From Aquicoccus sp. G2-2 (GTDB taxonomy: Bacteria; Pseudomonadota; Alphaproteobacteria; Rhodobacterales; Rhodobacteraceae), in the NCBI RefSeq assembly GCF_034555965.1, contig NZ_JAYDCK010000003.1, positions 1,984,001-2,048,000 on the forward strand: a DNA stretch of 64,000 nt. Reading direction: 5' to 3'. Numbering within the stretch: position 1 is the first letter of the stretch; each line of letters opens with the position of its first letter. This document shows, one piece after another, positions 37,965 through 46,550 of the stretch. The notes beneath the pieces are model-generated. The model did not search any database, was not told the DNA's origin, and worked only from the letters and a program-made list of their open reading frames with translations. Position numbers and translations under genes: made by a program.

Positions 37965-39205
37965 AGGCTCATCTCCTCACGCCAATGCTGATAGAGCGCA
38001 CGAATGGCCGCCTCGGAAATCAGCGTTTCAGACGTTCCCGCAGGCACATCGGGATCAAGCTGCACCATGTGCTGCGCCGGTGTCGAGTTGAGCATCCCAT
38101 CCTGCACGAACTTGATCGCCTCGTTGTCCTCAAGCCCAAGGAAACCGGCGGGGCCCATCAAATTGCCTTGCCGCAGGCGATGGCGCGTCATCTCGTCATC
38201 ATCGTCCTCATACCCGAACATGGTCCAGATCATCGTGAACTCGTTCGGCCCATTAGGCACGATCTGGCGCACACCAAGCGTGTTCATCTCGCGCTGGACG
38301 ATCAGGTTGGGCCAAATCACCTGCATGGTGACCGACCACGGGCTGTCAAATTCCGGCACGTAATCCATCAGGCGCGGATCGGCCAAGGTCATACCGTCGC
38401 GATAGGCGCGCATTTCCTTTTTGTTTTCATCAGTAACGCTGTTTTCGCTCTTGGCGGAGGCCATGGTCGAATGGCGCCCCCTGGGATCGCAGATCATCGC
38501 GGATTTGTTACCCGCCACCAAAAGACCGAAAGTAACCAGAAAAGTGTGCAGCAACGTCGCGTGGTAGGGGTCTTTGAGGTTTTCAGGGTAAAGTTTCCAG
38601 TTGCCCATGATGGTGTGGCGATAGTGGCCAAAGAGCTTGAGCTTGCGGCCCGAGAAAACCGCGTCGTAATCCTTGAGCATGTCCTCACCGAGATAATCCT
38701 CGATGCTCTCCACGTCTTCGGCATAAGAGGCAAAAATCACCCCACCGCGCCGCGCGACATTAAGCTTGCGCAGCCCGTGATCGGCCGGGTTGAAGTCAGC
38801 GGGCATTCCACCAGCACCATTGGCACCGCGCCGGAACGGCACGCCAGCAAGGTTACCCTTCAGGTCATAGCTCCACTCGTGGTAGGGGCAAACGAATTCG
38901 GCGGTATTGCCGCGCAACTCACGGCAAAATTCTGCCGCGCGGTGCGAGCAACGGTTTTCAAAGACGTGAACCTCGCCATCTTCATCGCGCGACACAACGA
39001 CCGGCGTTGGGCCAACGTATGAGCGGACGAAATCACCGGGATTGGGCACTTCGCAGTCCAGTCCGACATAATTCCAGGTCCGCCCGTGGAAAATCCGTTC
39101 GACTTCCCGCTCATAAATCTCGTCGTTCGTATAGACCCAGTCAGGCACGCGAGCGAGCCCTTCGGCCGGCCAGACGAACCGGCTTTCGATCGGTTGGTGC
39201 TTCAT
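37961..39205 (-). CDS. Rieske non-haem iron oxygenase large (alpha) subunit; candidate 6-hydroxypicolinate hydroxylase
   Basis: A 414-residue protein from ATG 39205, which is preceded by AAGGAGGA at ideal distance. The Rieske cluster ligands are Cys86/His88 (NRCSHRA) and Cys106/His109 (CPYHEW). The catalytic iron site shows Asp212, His215 and His220 in LKDPYHATLLHTF. The frame is open back into the reductase gene without a stop, but the strong internal ribosome site argues for a separate start. With the beta subunit and ferredoxin-reductase it would hydroxylate an aromatic ring; in the picolinate scheme it would convert 6-hydroxypicolinate to 3,6-dihydroxypicolinate. The substrate is inferred from the cluster. 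Confidence 0.9.
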   Translation of the reverse strand: MKHQPIESRFVWPAEGLARVPDWVYTNDEIYEREVERIFHGRTWNYVGLDCEVPNPGDFVRSYVGPTPVVVSRDEDGEVHVFENRCSHRAAEFCRELRGNTAEFVCPYHEWSYDLKGNLAGVPFRRGANGAGGMPADFNPADHGLRKLNVARRGGVIFASYAEDVESIEDYLGEDMLKDYDAVFSGRKLKLFGHYRHTIMGNWKLYPENLKDPYHATLLHTFLVTFGLLVAGNKSAMICDPRGRHSTMASAKSENSVTDENKKEMRAYRDGMTLADPRLMDYVPEFDSPWSVTMQVIWPNLIVQREMNTLGVRQIVPNGPNEFTMIWTMFGYEDDDDEMTRHRLRQGNLMGPAGFLGLEDNEAIKFVQDGMLNSTPAQHMVQLDPDVPAGTSETLISEAAIRALYQHWREEMSL

Positions 39206-40762
39206 GTCGTCCTCCTTGCTGTTGCTCGCGCCTGATCCGTCGGTCGCAAGCGGCTGTCCATTAGCCATCAGTGCCTTGGCTGCGCGCAGCGCGGACGGAT
39301 CGCCAAAATCAATCACACATTTGACCCGCCCAAGGCCGTCCTGCCCCATGAAGACCGGGGCTTTGTCGCCGTCGCGGCGAATGACCGGCATATCGGCGTC
39401 AGTGTGGCCAAAAATCTGAACGGTTGTGCCGAAGAGGTCTGACCAGAACCAAGGGCCATCTTCCGCGGCAGGCCCAAGCTTGGCAATGTGACGCGCTGCA
39501 CGATCGGCGCTTAGGCGCGCGTTCTGCCAACTTTCCATGCGAATCTCGGGGCCACCGAAACGGTCCTGGCGCACGGCAACATCGCCGACCGCGTAAACGC
39601 CAGGAAGGTTCGTCCGGCTTACCATGTCGACAAGAATGCCACCGCGTTCCGCCGTCTTGATACCGGCCGTTCCGGCAAGCTCGTCATTAGGGATTGCCCC
39701 GATGCCAGCGATGATGCTGTCGGCCTCAATCATGCGCCCATCGCCAAGGCCAACGCCCGTGTCGCTGACATGCGTGATGCGGGCCCCAAGGTCGATCTCA
39801 ACCCCGTTTTCACGCGCGATACCGGCAAGATGATCGGCCGGCCCAGCAGGCAGAAGCCGCGTCATGAGCCGGGGCTGCGCCTCGATCACCGTCACCGCCG
39901 CACCAAGTTTGCGCGCAGCAGAAGCCAGTTCCAGCCCGATGAAACCGCCGCCAATGATGGCCACGCTTTTTGCCTTGCGCAACGCCGCGCCAAGCCGCTC
40001 GGCATCGCCCAGATCGCGCAGATAGTGCAGCTCGGTACTGTCCGTACCGCTGCATTCAAGCTTGCGTGGCCGGGCGCCGGTGGCAAGGATCAGGATGTCA
40101 TAAGAAAGGCTGTCCCCATCTGCGAGGCTGATCCTTTTTTCGCCCGTGTCTATCGCCGCGACGGTGGCACCAAGCCTCAATTCGAGTTGCAACTCCTCGG
40201 CCTGCCCGGTTTCGAAAACATGCGCATCCGCGAGCGTCGTCTCCCCCAAAAGCAGGTTCTTGGACAGCGGCGGGCGCTCATAGGGCGGGTGGGCTTCGGC
40301 GCCGACTATGACGATGCGGCCGCCAAAGCCGTGTTTGCGCGCCGCAATTGCCGTTTCCGCGCCGGCCTGACCTGCCCCGACGACAACCATGGTGCGACCA
40401 TCCGAACCGATGACACTTTTGGCGGCAGGCGTTGCTTCGGGTTTCGGACCCGAAGTATTCACGTCGACCCAGACAAAGCCATCGTCCTGTTTTACGGCAT
40501 AGGTCGCGATATCCTTGGTCACCGGCGCGCAAAGCGCCCGGCCCGAGCGAATATCGAACACGCCCTGATGCAACGGGCATTCAATGCAACCGTCCTCGAC
40601 ATGGCCATCAGTCAGATAGGCGAAGGCATGAGTGCAGATGTTGCCTGTGGCGTAGATCTCGCCATCAATCGCCCAAAGCGCGATGCGTAGCCCATCGACC
40701 TCGGTCGACACCGAGCCTTCCTCCAGAACCCTGGAGGTTTCTACGGTCTTGAACCAATCCAT
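39206..40762 (-). CDS. Rieske ferredoxin-FAD reductase fusion, electron donor of the oxygenase
   Basis: About 519 residues from ATG 40762. Residues 1-105 are a Rieske ferredoxin (Cys43/His45 in NICTHAF, Cys62/His65 in ECPLHQG). Residues about 120-500 are a BphA4-like NADH:ferredoxin reductase (VVVGAGQAGAETAIAARKHG, YERPPLSKNLLLGE, VAIIGGGFIGLELASAARKLG, GVYAVGDVAVR). No in-frame stop separates it from the oxygenase alpha subunit. One base earlier in phase, a TGA would overlap the alpha ATG (ATGA), so a lost base or a true fusion are both possible. It starts 1 bp after the decarboxylase stop, showing an operon. It supplies electrons from NADH to the oxygenase. Confidence 0.88.
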
Positions 40763-40763
40763 C

Positions 40764-41743
40764 TCAATTCTCTTCTTTTTCGGCCAAGGTCGGCAGTCCG
40801 AAAAGCCGGGCTGCATTGTCGTGACAAACGTTCGTCCGTGTCGCCTCATCCATCGGGGCGCTTTCGATGAACTCCACGGCGAGATCAGTATCCTCATAGG
40901 GATAGTCGATAGAGAACATAACGGCCTCTTCACCCATCTCACCGATGGCCCCCATCAACGAGGGGTGCGAGCAGACACCGGACGTTGTAATAACGATGTT
41001 CGGCCCGAAATAAGCCGATGGTGCGCGCTCCAAAGAAACCCCCATCGGGTATGCATGGAAACGGCTGTCATAGCGCCAGCGCAAGAACGGCAGAGCCTCA
41101 CCCATGTGGCCCAGCACAAGCTTCACTTTTGGGAAACGGTCGAAAACACCACCAAAGAGGATACGAAGGGCATGCGATCCGGTCTCGACCCCCAACCCCA
41201 TGTCGCGCCTTGGATAACCGGCATACCCCCCAAGACATGCGGAGTAACGTAAGCATTCGTCGGGTGAAGGTAAAACGGCACACCAAGCCGCTCAACCTCA
41301 GCCCAGAAAGGGTCGTATTCCGCCCCTTCATAATATGTGCCATGAGTGTGGCTGTTAACGAGGCACCCGAGCAGGCCAAGTTCACCAATCGCCCTGTTGA
41401 GTTCCCGCGCGGCAGCGTCGGGGTCATGCATCGGCAATGTTGCCAGACCGCCAAGCCGGTTAGGGTTCTTTGAGATTTTCTCAGCCAGAAAATCATTGGC
41501 CCCTTTTGCCGCGTCGGCGGCGTTCTCGGGAGCTTCCCCTTGGGTTCCCGGCCCGGTCAATGAAATGATCGAGCGGGTGATTCCACCCCGATCCATCGCC
41601 TCGATCCTCTCACCGTCGAAATCTGCCAGCCGCCGCGTCAGGATATCCGCCTGATCCTTCGGAATAAGCTTGAGAAAAGCCGCAGAGTGTTTCTCGAAGC
41701 CCGGAGCCATGAAATGCTCCTCGAAAGTGATCTTGGGTGTCAT
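40764..41743 (-). CDS. Amidohydrolase-2 family decarboxylase (frameshifted); candidate 3,6-dihydroxypicolinate decarboxylase
   Basis: The first frame (41743-41123) gives ITFEEHFMAPGF (metal-binding ExH), RLADFDGERIEAMDRGGITR, LVNSHTHGTYYEGAEYDPF and VPFYLHPTNAY. The second (to 40764) gives GVETGSHALRILFGGVFDRFP, KLVLGHMGEALPF and AVMFSIDYPYED with the catalytic His and Asp. Restoring one base in the C5 run at 41189-41193 (plus strand) joins them as GWGVETGSHALRI into 326 residues, the normal length for gamma-resorcylate-type nonoxidative decarboxylases. From memory, PicC of Alcaligenes faecalis is such an enzyme and yields 2,5-dihydroxypyridine. It heads the minus-strand operon with the Rieske genes and has an operator copy upstream. 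Confidence 0.88.
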
Positions 41744-41764
41744 TGGTTTCTCCCTGAGAATGAT

Positions 41765-41784
41765 TTATGCAGTATACGTCCTAT
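41765..41784. promoter_or_regulatory. Candidate MarR-family operator before the decarboxylase-Rieske operon
   Basis: TTATGCAGTATACGTCCTAT contains GTATACGTCCTAT, identical over 13 bases to the right half of the 32909-32928 site. Both copies are followed by CGAAAGCA a few bases on. It lies 21 bp before the decarboxylase ATG, fitting repression. No gene is seen in the rest of 41785-41968. Confidence 0.68.
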
Positions 41785-41968
41785 TTTCTTCGAAAGCAAT
41801 GCCTCAGGTGCGCGTTCCGCACCCTGTCAAGGATTTGCTTTGCAGACCCAGACATTCGTTGCGCACGCCGAGCATGAAGTCCGCTTGGCGACGCGGACAA
41901 ACCCTTCACACCCCCCATAGGTCCTGTCCGGGCAAGTCCGAGGGCGCGAAATTGCGCCTTCGGTAAGC

Positions 41969-42589
41969 TTACAGGGCCGAGAAATATGCGGCAGCTTCGT
42001 CCGTCTCGATGACATCGCCGTATTTCTGAGCAATATCATAAAGCGCCGCATCATGCGGTGGGCGCGCGCGATCAGCGCAGGCATCGCCAGCAACAAGAAC
42101 GTTGAACCCGCTCTGAACAGCGTCGACCGCAGACGCCCGAACACAGCCCGATGTCGTCGCGCCCGTCAGCACCACGGTGTCGACCCCTGCCCCGGACAGC
42201 TGTGCGGCAAGGTTGGTGCCAAAGAATGCCGAAGCCCCCTTCTTGACCACGACGGGATCATCGGGCACCCGGTCCAGCCGACCGTCGACCTCAACAAGCC
42301 GACTGCCCTCTTCGAGCGTCTTCATGCCGGTCGCCTTCTTCAACCATGGCAGAATCTTCAATTCGGCCTTGTTGAACGCAATAACAGTGAAAATCACCGG
42401 CACGTTTTTCTCGCGTGCCAATGCGATCAAACGGTTGGTTGCCGCTATCTGCGGCCCCGCTTCAGAGGCTGTGGGATACGCCGCGTCGGTAAAACCATAG
42501 CTGAAATCGACGACGATCAACGCGGGATGAGGACCGCGGGGAACGCGCGCCCCAAAACCCGCGTCCATATAGATTTTTTCCTGGCTCAC
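41969..42589 (-). CDS. nicF: Maleamate amidohydrolase (isochorismatase family)
   Basis: A 206-residue cysteine hydrolase of the isochorismatase fold. The triad is visible: Asp28 (LIVVDFSYGF), Lys in VVVKKGASAFFGTNL (116/117) and Cys149 (LTGATTSGCVRASAVDA). It uses a GTG start at 42589 with GAGAGGAT upstream. It begins 24 bp after the dihydroxypyridine dioxygenase gene and is last in the nicE-D-X-F order. Length and text resemble NicF of Pseudomonas putida, which releases ammonia from maleamate to give maleate. Fold alone would also fit other amidases; the neighbours settle the call. Confidence 0.88.
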   Translation of the reverse strand: MSQEKIYMDAGFGARVPRGPHPALIVVDFSYGFTDAAYPTASEAGPQIAATNRLIALAREKNVPVIFTVIAFNKAELKILPWLKKATGMKTLEEGSRLVEVDGRLDRVPDDPVVVKKGASAFFGTNLAAQLSGAGVDTVVLTGATTSGCVRASAVDAVQSGFNVLVAGDACADRARPPHDAALYDIAQKYGDVIETDEAAAYFSAL

Positions 42590-42613
42590 GGTTCAATCCT
42601 CTCGAATGAATGG

Positions 42614-43645
42614 TTAGCGGCGTTCCATCTGCATTTCCTTCACGACAAGGTCGCCGTCGATCACGATCGGCTCATCATCAAGAAACAACGAACAGCCACG
42701 CATTGGAATATCGAGATGGCAGGCGGTGTCGTTTGGTCCACCAAGCTCGTTGTTCGGACCAGTCGAGAACATCACGTTGCCGTAGAAACTGCGCGGCTCC
42801 ATCCCCATGCCGCCGGGAAACTCACCCGGCACCATCCGGTGCCACTTGGCATCAGGGTTCATCCCCCAGCCAACATGGCTCATGCCTTTGCCGCGCTCAT
42901 CGTTGAAGCTGTCCATGTATGACGTTACCAAGTCGCAATCGAGCCCGCCGCGTATGTCGGTGATAAGGCCGTTTTCGATTGTGTAGGTGATCGGGTCACG
43001 AACATACATGTTCTGCGGCAGCAGCACATCTCCGGGCGCCACGACGATCTGGCCGTCAACGCCATCATCGTCCCCGCCGGTAAACACAAAACCCGAAGGC
43101 CAATGGTCCCAGCGGCCCGGCTCATCCGTGCAGGCATATTCGGCCACGGTTGGATATGTGTTTAGCTTGTAAGTCACATCGGTGCCATGCGGAGAGGTGA
43201 TGCGCATCACCTTGGCTTTGTCTAGGTATTCGGCACCAATCTCGACTTTTTCGCGCAGCTCCTTACTGGGCAGCATACGTGCAAGCAGTTCGGGCGGTTC
43301 AACAGCCGTCAGAATACGTGTCCCAGCGGCCTGAATCGCGAACTGTTCGGGCGAGAACAGCAGGAACACGCAATCAATCAACATGTCACAGGCCTTGAGC
43401 GCCTCAACAGCATCAGGCAGCGCGGCAAGACCGGTCACACCGACATTCCAGCCGCCCATGGCCGCCGGTGCCGGCAGCCGCATATGGTACATCGAAGCGC
43501 CCAGCCGCGCACCTGCTGCCATGAATGCGTCGGCATAGTCGAGCCGTTCGTTCCCTTGGGTCAGCACGACGAGCTTTTCGCCTTCGTGGACACCCGACAT
43601 CTTCAACTGATGCAGGCAGATCTCGGTGAAGCTTGCGTGGTCCAT
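42614..43645 (-). CDS. nicX: 2,5-dihydroxypyridine 5,6-dioxygenase
   Basis: A 343-residue protein of the NicX/M29 aminopeptidase-like family. Candidate iron ligands are His257 (MSHVGWGMNP), His310 and Asp312 (TACHLDIPMRG). Each lies eight positions before the ligands I recall for P. putida NicX (265, 318, 320), so the spacing is identical. Other features are LVVLTQGNERLDYADAFM and ITSPHGTDVTYKLNTYPTV. It opens the ring of 2,5-dihydroxypyridine with O2 to give N-formylmaleamate. It starts 3 bp after the nicD stop with GAAGGA as ribosome site. Confidence 0.93.
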   Translation of the reverse strand: MDHASFTEICLHQLKMSGVHEGEKLVVLTQGNERLDYADAFMAAGARLGASMYHMRLPAPAAMGGWNVGVTGLAALPDAVEALKACDMLIDCVFLLFSPEQFAIQAAGTRILTAVEPPELLARMLPSKELREKVEIGAEYLDKAKVMRITSPHGTDVTYKLNTYPTVAEYACTDEPGRWDHWPSGFVFTGGDDDGVDGQIVVAPGDVLLPQNMYVRDPITYTIENGLITDIRGGLDCDLVTSYMDSFNDERGKGMSHVGWGMNPDAKWHRMVPGEFPGGMGMEPRSFYGNVMFSTGPNNELGGPNDTACHLDIPMRGCSLFLDDEPIVIDGDLVVKEMQMERR

Positions 43646-43648
43646 CTA

Positions 43649-44455
43649 TTATGTTCCTTCATGGTTGCGCCGGTCGGCGTCGAAATCCATTACCGCTGTC
43701 AGAAATCCCTCGAGATCATCCCAGGGAATCATATGGCCCGCGCCCTCAACGGTGCGCGTCTCGATATGCGGGACGAGCGATTTTATTTCGGCAACATCCT
43801 CAGCGCCAACAACCGGGGCGCCGCCCGCCACGACAAGCCGGATCGGCAAAGTCAGGTGTGGCAGATCAACGTGAACATCATCCGAGTGAAACCCGTCAAA
43901 AGCTGTCTTGATCGCATCTGGCTGGCAGGTGTGAAGCCATTCCGCCCGCAGCGCCACTTGTTCGTCTGTCCAGGTCGGGCAGTACTCACGCATGTCCTGC
44001 GCCGAACACCCCTTTATCGCCATGGCAATCGAGTCGCGATACCATGGCCATTTGGACGGGTATTCGCGGCGCCCCGGCCCGCTGACCGGCGGGTCCGCCA
44101 ATATCAGGCCCGCGATGCCCGAGGCATCCTTGCGTGCCGCCCTGATCGCCGTGCGTGCGCCCATCGAATGACCAAGAACGACAGGCTGGTTCAGCCCCGC
44201 AGCTGCGATTACCTCGACCGCGTCATCAGCCATCGCGTCAAGCGAATAGTCCAGATCGCCCGCCTGGCTCAGCCCCCGCCCGCGCACATCAAGCACATGC
44301 ACGTCAAACCGCTCCGCGAGGCGCTCGGCTACGAACCCCCAGGTGATAGCAGGGCTGGTAATCCCCGGGATCAACAGCATTGCTTGCCCCGGTCCGGGAT
44401 ACCGGATCAGGTGCTGACGGATGCCGTTTGCATGAACATTATAACCCTGTGGCAT
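43649..44455 (-). CDS. nicD: N-formylmaleamate deformylase
   Basis: A 268-residue alpha/beta hydrolase starting MPQGYNVHANGIRQHLIRYP at ATG 44455, which has a strong AAGGAG site. The catalytic triad is Ser97 (GHSMGAR), Asp121 (ILADPPVSGPGRREYPS) and His241 (GAGHMIPWDD). All three are four positions before the residues I recall for P. putida NicD (101, 125, 245). The stretch LLIPGITSPAITWGFVAERL is near identical to NicD. It removes formate from N-formylmaleamate, giving maleamate. It follows nicE by 10 bp and precedes nicX by 3 bp in a compact operon. Confidence 0.94.
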   Translation of the reverse strand: MPQGYNVHANGIRQHLIRYPGPGQAMLLIPGITSPAITWGFVAERLAERFDVHVLDVRGRGLSQAGDLDYSLDAMADDAVEVIAAAGLNQPVVLGHSMGARTAIRAARKDASGIAGLILADPPVSGPGRREYPSKWPWYRDSIAMAIKGCSAQDMREYCPTWTDEQVALRAEWLHTCQPDAIKTAFDGFHSDDVHVDLPHLTLPIRLVVAGGAPVVGAEDVAEIKSLVPHIETRTVEGAGHMIPWDDLEGFLTAVMDFDADRRNHEGT

Positions 44456-44465
44456 GAAATCTCCT

Positions 44466-45215
44466 TCAGTATTTCCCTGACAGCAGCGTGCCGCCACCGG
44501 GAACCAACGTGTCGAGGTCGAGAGCCTTCAGCATCGCCCAGGTCGTCGCGATGGCAGCCGTGACAACCGGTTTTCCGGTGACCGCCTCGGCCAACGGCAC
44601 AGCCCGCAGCGATGGCATCTGGACGCAGGCCGACAGCACAACAGCGTCCACATCAGCGGTGTCCATTTCGGCCACGATACCGGGCAAATTCATCGGATCA
44701 TGCGCGGCAACGGCAAGATTGTCCTGTATTTCCAGCGCCTTCCAGACCTTGACCTCGATCCCTTCGGCCCGAATGTATTCCACGACCATCTCGGTCAGCG
44801 GCCGCATATAGGGAGCGACCAGCGCGATCCGCTTCGCCCCCATCGCGTGTAACCCGTCGACCAATGCACCGGCAGACGTGATAACCGGCGCTTCGGCCTC
44901 GTTTTCCTGTGTAACGCCCCGCAACCGTTTGGCAGACTCGCGGTGATAGCCGTGCCCCATCGACATGATCGCAACGAGGCAGGCATAGCCAAGAACGTCA
45001 ACCCGCGCATCGCTCAATTCAAGCGCGCAGCGGTCGCTGTCTTGGTCCATCGCCTTGAGTTCTTCGCGCGTCACCTTCTTCATCCGCATACGTGACGAAT
45101 GGAACGTGAACTTTTCCGGATGAACCTGCGCGCGGGCAGTCAAAAGCGCGGGGATCTCGGTCTCCATGGTGACGTTGGAACTTGGGACGATCTGTCCCAC
45201 ACGAAAGGTTTTCAT
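44466..45215 (-). CDS. nicE: Maleate cis-trans isomerase
   Basis: A 249-residue Asp/Glu racemase-superfamily protein. The start MKTFRVGQIVPSSNVTMETE and the blocks FHSSRMRMKKVTREELKAMD and DVLGYACLVAIMSMG are those of maleate isomerase. The two catalytic cysteines are Cys79 (GYACLVA) and Cys197 (LSACVQMPS). It converts maleate to fumarate, the last step before the TCA cycle. ATG 45215 follows a clear start of homology; the longer frame upstream is not conserved. It is the first gene of the nicE-D-X-F operon, with a candidate TetR site upstream. Confidence 0.94.
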   Translation of the reverse strand: MKTFRVGQIVPSSNVTMETEIPALLTARAQVHPEKFTFHSSRMRMKKVTREELKAMDQDSDRCALELSDARVDVLGYACLVAIMSMGHGYHRESAKRLRGVTQENEAEAPVITSAGALVDGLHAMGAKRIALVAPYMRPLTEMVVEYIRAEGIEVKVWKALEIQDNLAVAAHDPMNLPGIVAEMDTADVDAVVLSACVQMPSLRAVPLAEAVTGKPVVTAAIATTWAMLKALDLDTLVPGGGTLLSGKY

Positions 45216-45248
45216 GACGAATCTCCCCTGTCTTTCGCAGGCAGCAGT

Positions 45249-45268
45249 AATTAAAATTCTGGTTAATT
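45249..45268. promoter_or_regulatory. Candidate TetR operator upstream of nicE
   Basis: AATTAA (45249-45254) and TTAATT (45263-45268) form an inverted repeat with an 8-bp spacer in an AT-rich patch 34 bp before the nicE start. It has no similarity to the three MarR-type sites, so the lower pathway may be controlled by the TetR protein encoded just upstream. Confidence 0.45.
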
Positions 45269-45310
45269 GCAAGCCTGCAGTCGGCTGCGTTGGCGAACGC
45301 GTGTCGGTTA

Positions 45311-46039
45311 TTACGTAGAAATATCCAAAGGCGCCTGCAGGCCTGCGCTCAGAAACAGCACAAGATTGTTCATCATCTCGTCCTTGCCGACCTCGGAAAT
45401 CCGATTGTCGCTCAAATCGTCAATCCGGCCCAGATCGTTCAACATGAAAAGATAGGTGCCAATCAGAAAAGCCATGCGAAGACTGACGGTTCGCACCGGC
45501 AAATGCGGCAACGCCAGACACAATGCCTGAAGATAGCGTTTTGTCGAGTGATCATAGATCTCGCGCCGCAGCCGGATTGCCTGCTCTTCGGGTTCGGCGT
45601 GCAACCTCGCCTGCAGCTTGACAAAGGCGGCACCGCGCGGCCCGCTGAATTTCATGTCCCACTGCGGTGTGAGGTAGGCCGTCACCAAGTCTGGCACCGT
45701 CGGCTTGCCATCGCGCGCCATCAACGCGTCGAGCAGTTTCTCGCGTTGCTCGGTAACAATGCTTCCATGGCGGCGGAACACCTGATCGAACAGTTGCCGC
45801 TTGGAACGGAAGTAATAGTTGATCAACGCCTGATTTACATCCGACCGTGCGGCGATGTCGCGCATACGTGCGCCGGCAAATCCGTGCTCGGCGAAAATGA
45901 ACTCTGCACTGTCGAGGATCGCAGCCTGCATGTCCTTATCGTCCGAAGGCCGACCCGGCCGCCGCCGTCCAGTTCCACGAGCTGTGGCACCCGCTTTGGA
46001 TGAGCCAGTTCCACCGGCGAGAGAGGGTTTATCTGTCAT
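45311..46039 (-). CDS. TetR-family regulator of the lower pathway
   Basis: A 242-residue protein with a basic, Gly-rich N-terminal tail (GRRRPGRPSDD) and a TetR helix-turn-helix (AAILDSAEFIFAEHGFAGARMRDIAARSDVNQALINYYFRSKRQLF), followed by a ligand-binding domain. In P. putida the nicotinate genes are controlled by a TetR protein, NicS, so a similar role is likely here. It lies upstream of nicE in the same direction with a 95-bp gap. ATG 46039 begins the conserved tail; the longer upstream frame looks non-coding. A dimer with its own ligand, perhaps a dihydroxypyridine, is inferred. Confidence 0.88.
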   Translation of the reverse strand: MTDKPSLAGGTGSSKAGATARGTGRRRPGRPSDDKDMQAAILDSAEFIFAEHGFAGARMRDIAARSDVNQALINYYFRSKRQLFDQVFRRHGSIVTEQREKLLDALMARDGKPTVPDLVTAYLTPQWDMKFSGPRGAAFVKLQARLHAEPEEQAIRLRREIYDHSTKRYLQALCLALPHLPVRTVSLRMAFLIGTYLFMLNDLGRIDDLSDNRISEVGKDEMMNNLVLFLSAGLQAPLDIST

Positions 46040-46182
46040 GGAGCCAATAATGCGTGTCAGGTGACGGGAATGTCCAGTTCCGTCATATGCTCTATCGATA
46101 GGGGCGATTTCGGCGGGTGTACCGCGTTCGAAACCACCGGGGATGAACACGTTCACTACGCGTGCAAATAAATCGGAGCATA

Positions 46183-46530
46183 TCAAACGGAAGAATTATT
46201 GCCTTCGCGCAAGACCGCTTCGATCGTCTCAAGCATTTGATCTATCTTTTCGCGAACATCCCTCCCCGACTCCTCTGCGGCGGCTGAATAATTGGCAACG
46301 TGGTCGTCAATCTCCGCCGCTTCTGAGCCGAGGGTCGGAAATCCGAGGGTCGCAGCGGTCCCGGCAATCTTATGACTGATTTTCCCGATCTCGATCAATG
46401 CAGGCTCGGCTGTTGCGGGGTCATTCAACTCAGGCCTCAGTTGTGCCATACGATCGAAACGGTGCGTCAACTCTTCGACAAACCGTATTCGTATCCTGGC
46501 GAGCCCGTCGGATAGTCTTGGATCATTCAT
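46183..46530 (-). CDS. Stand-alone Hpt phosphotransfer protein
   Basis: A 115-residue helical protein with the Hpt signature IGKISHKIAGTAATLGFPTL, in which His53 is the phosphorylatable residue, followed by GSEAAEIDDHV. It starts at ATG 46530, 20 bp after the stop of the receiver protein at 46551-47537, so kinase, receiver and Hpt on this strand are probably co-transcribed. It would shuttle phosphate between receivers in a relay. No catalytic domain is attached. Confidence 0.87.
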   Translation of the reverse strand: MNDPRLSDGLARIRIRFVEELTHRFDRMAQLRPELNDPATAEPALIEIGKISHKIAGTAATLGFPTLGSEAAEIDDHVANYSAAAEESGRDVREKIDQMLETIEAVLREGNNSSV

Positions 46531-46550
46531 CACTGCTGATCCTAACACAT

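Noticed and set aside
37407-45215. Nicotinate degradation pathway as in Pseudomonas putida.
   Set aside because: The lower genes match, but there is no NicC-like flavin monooxygenase and no NicAB-type cytochrome subunit; the Rieske system and decarboxylase fit picolinate better. Entry of nicotinate-derived 2,5-dihydroxypyridine is still possible.
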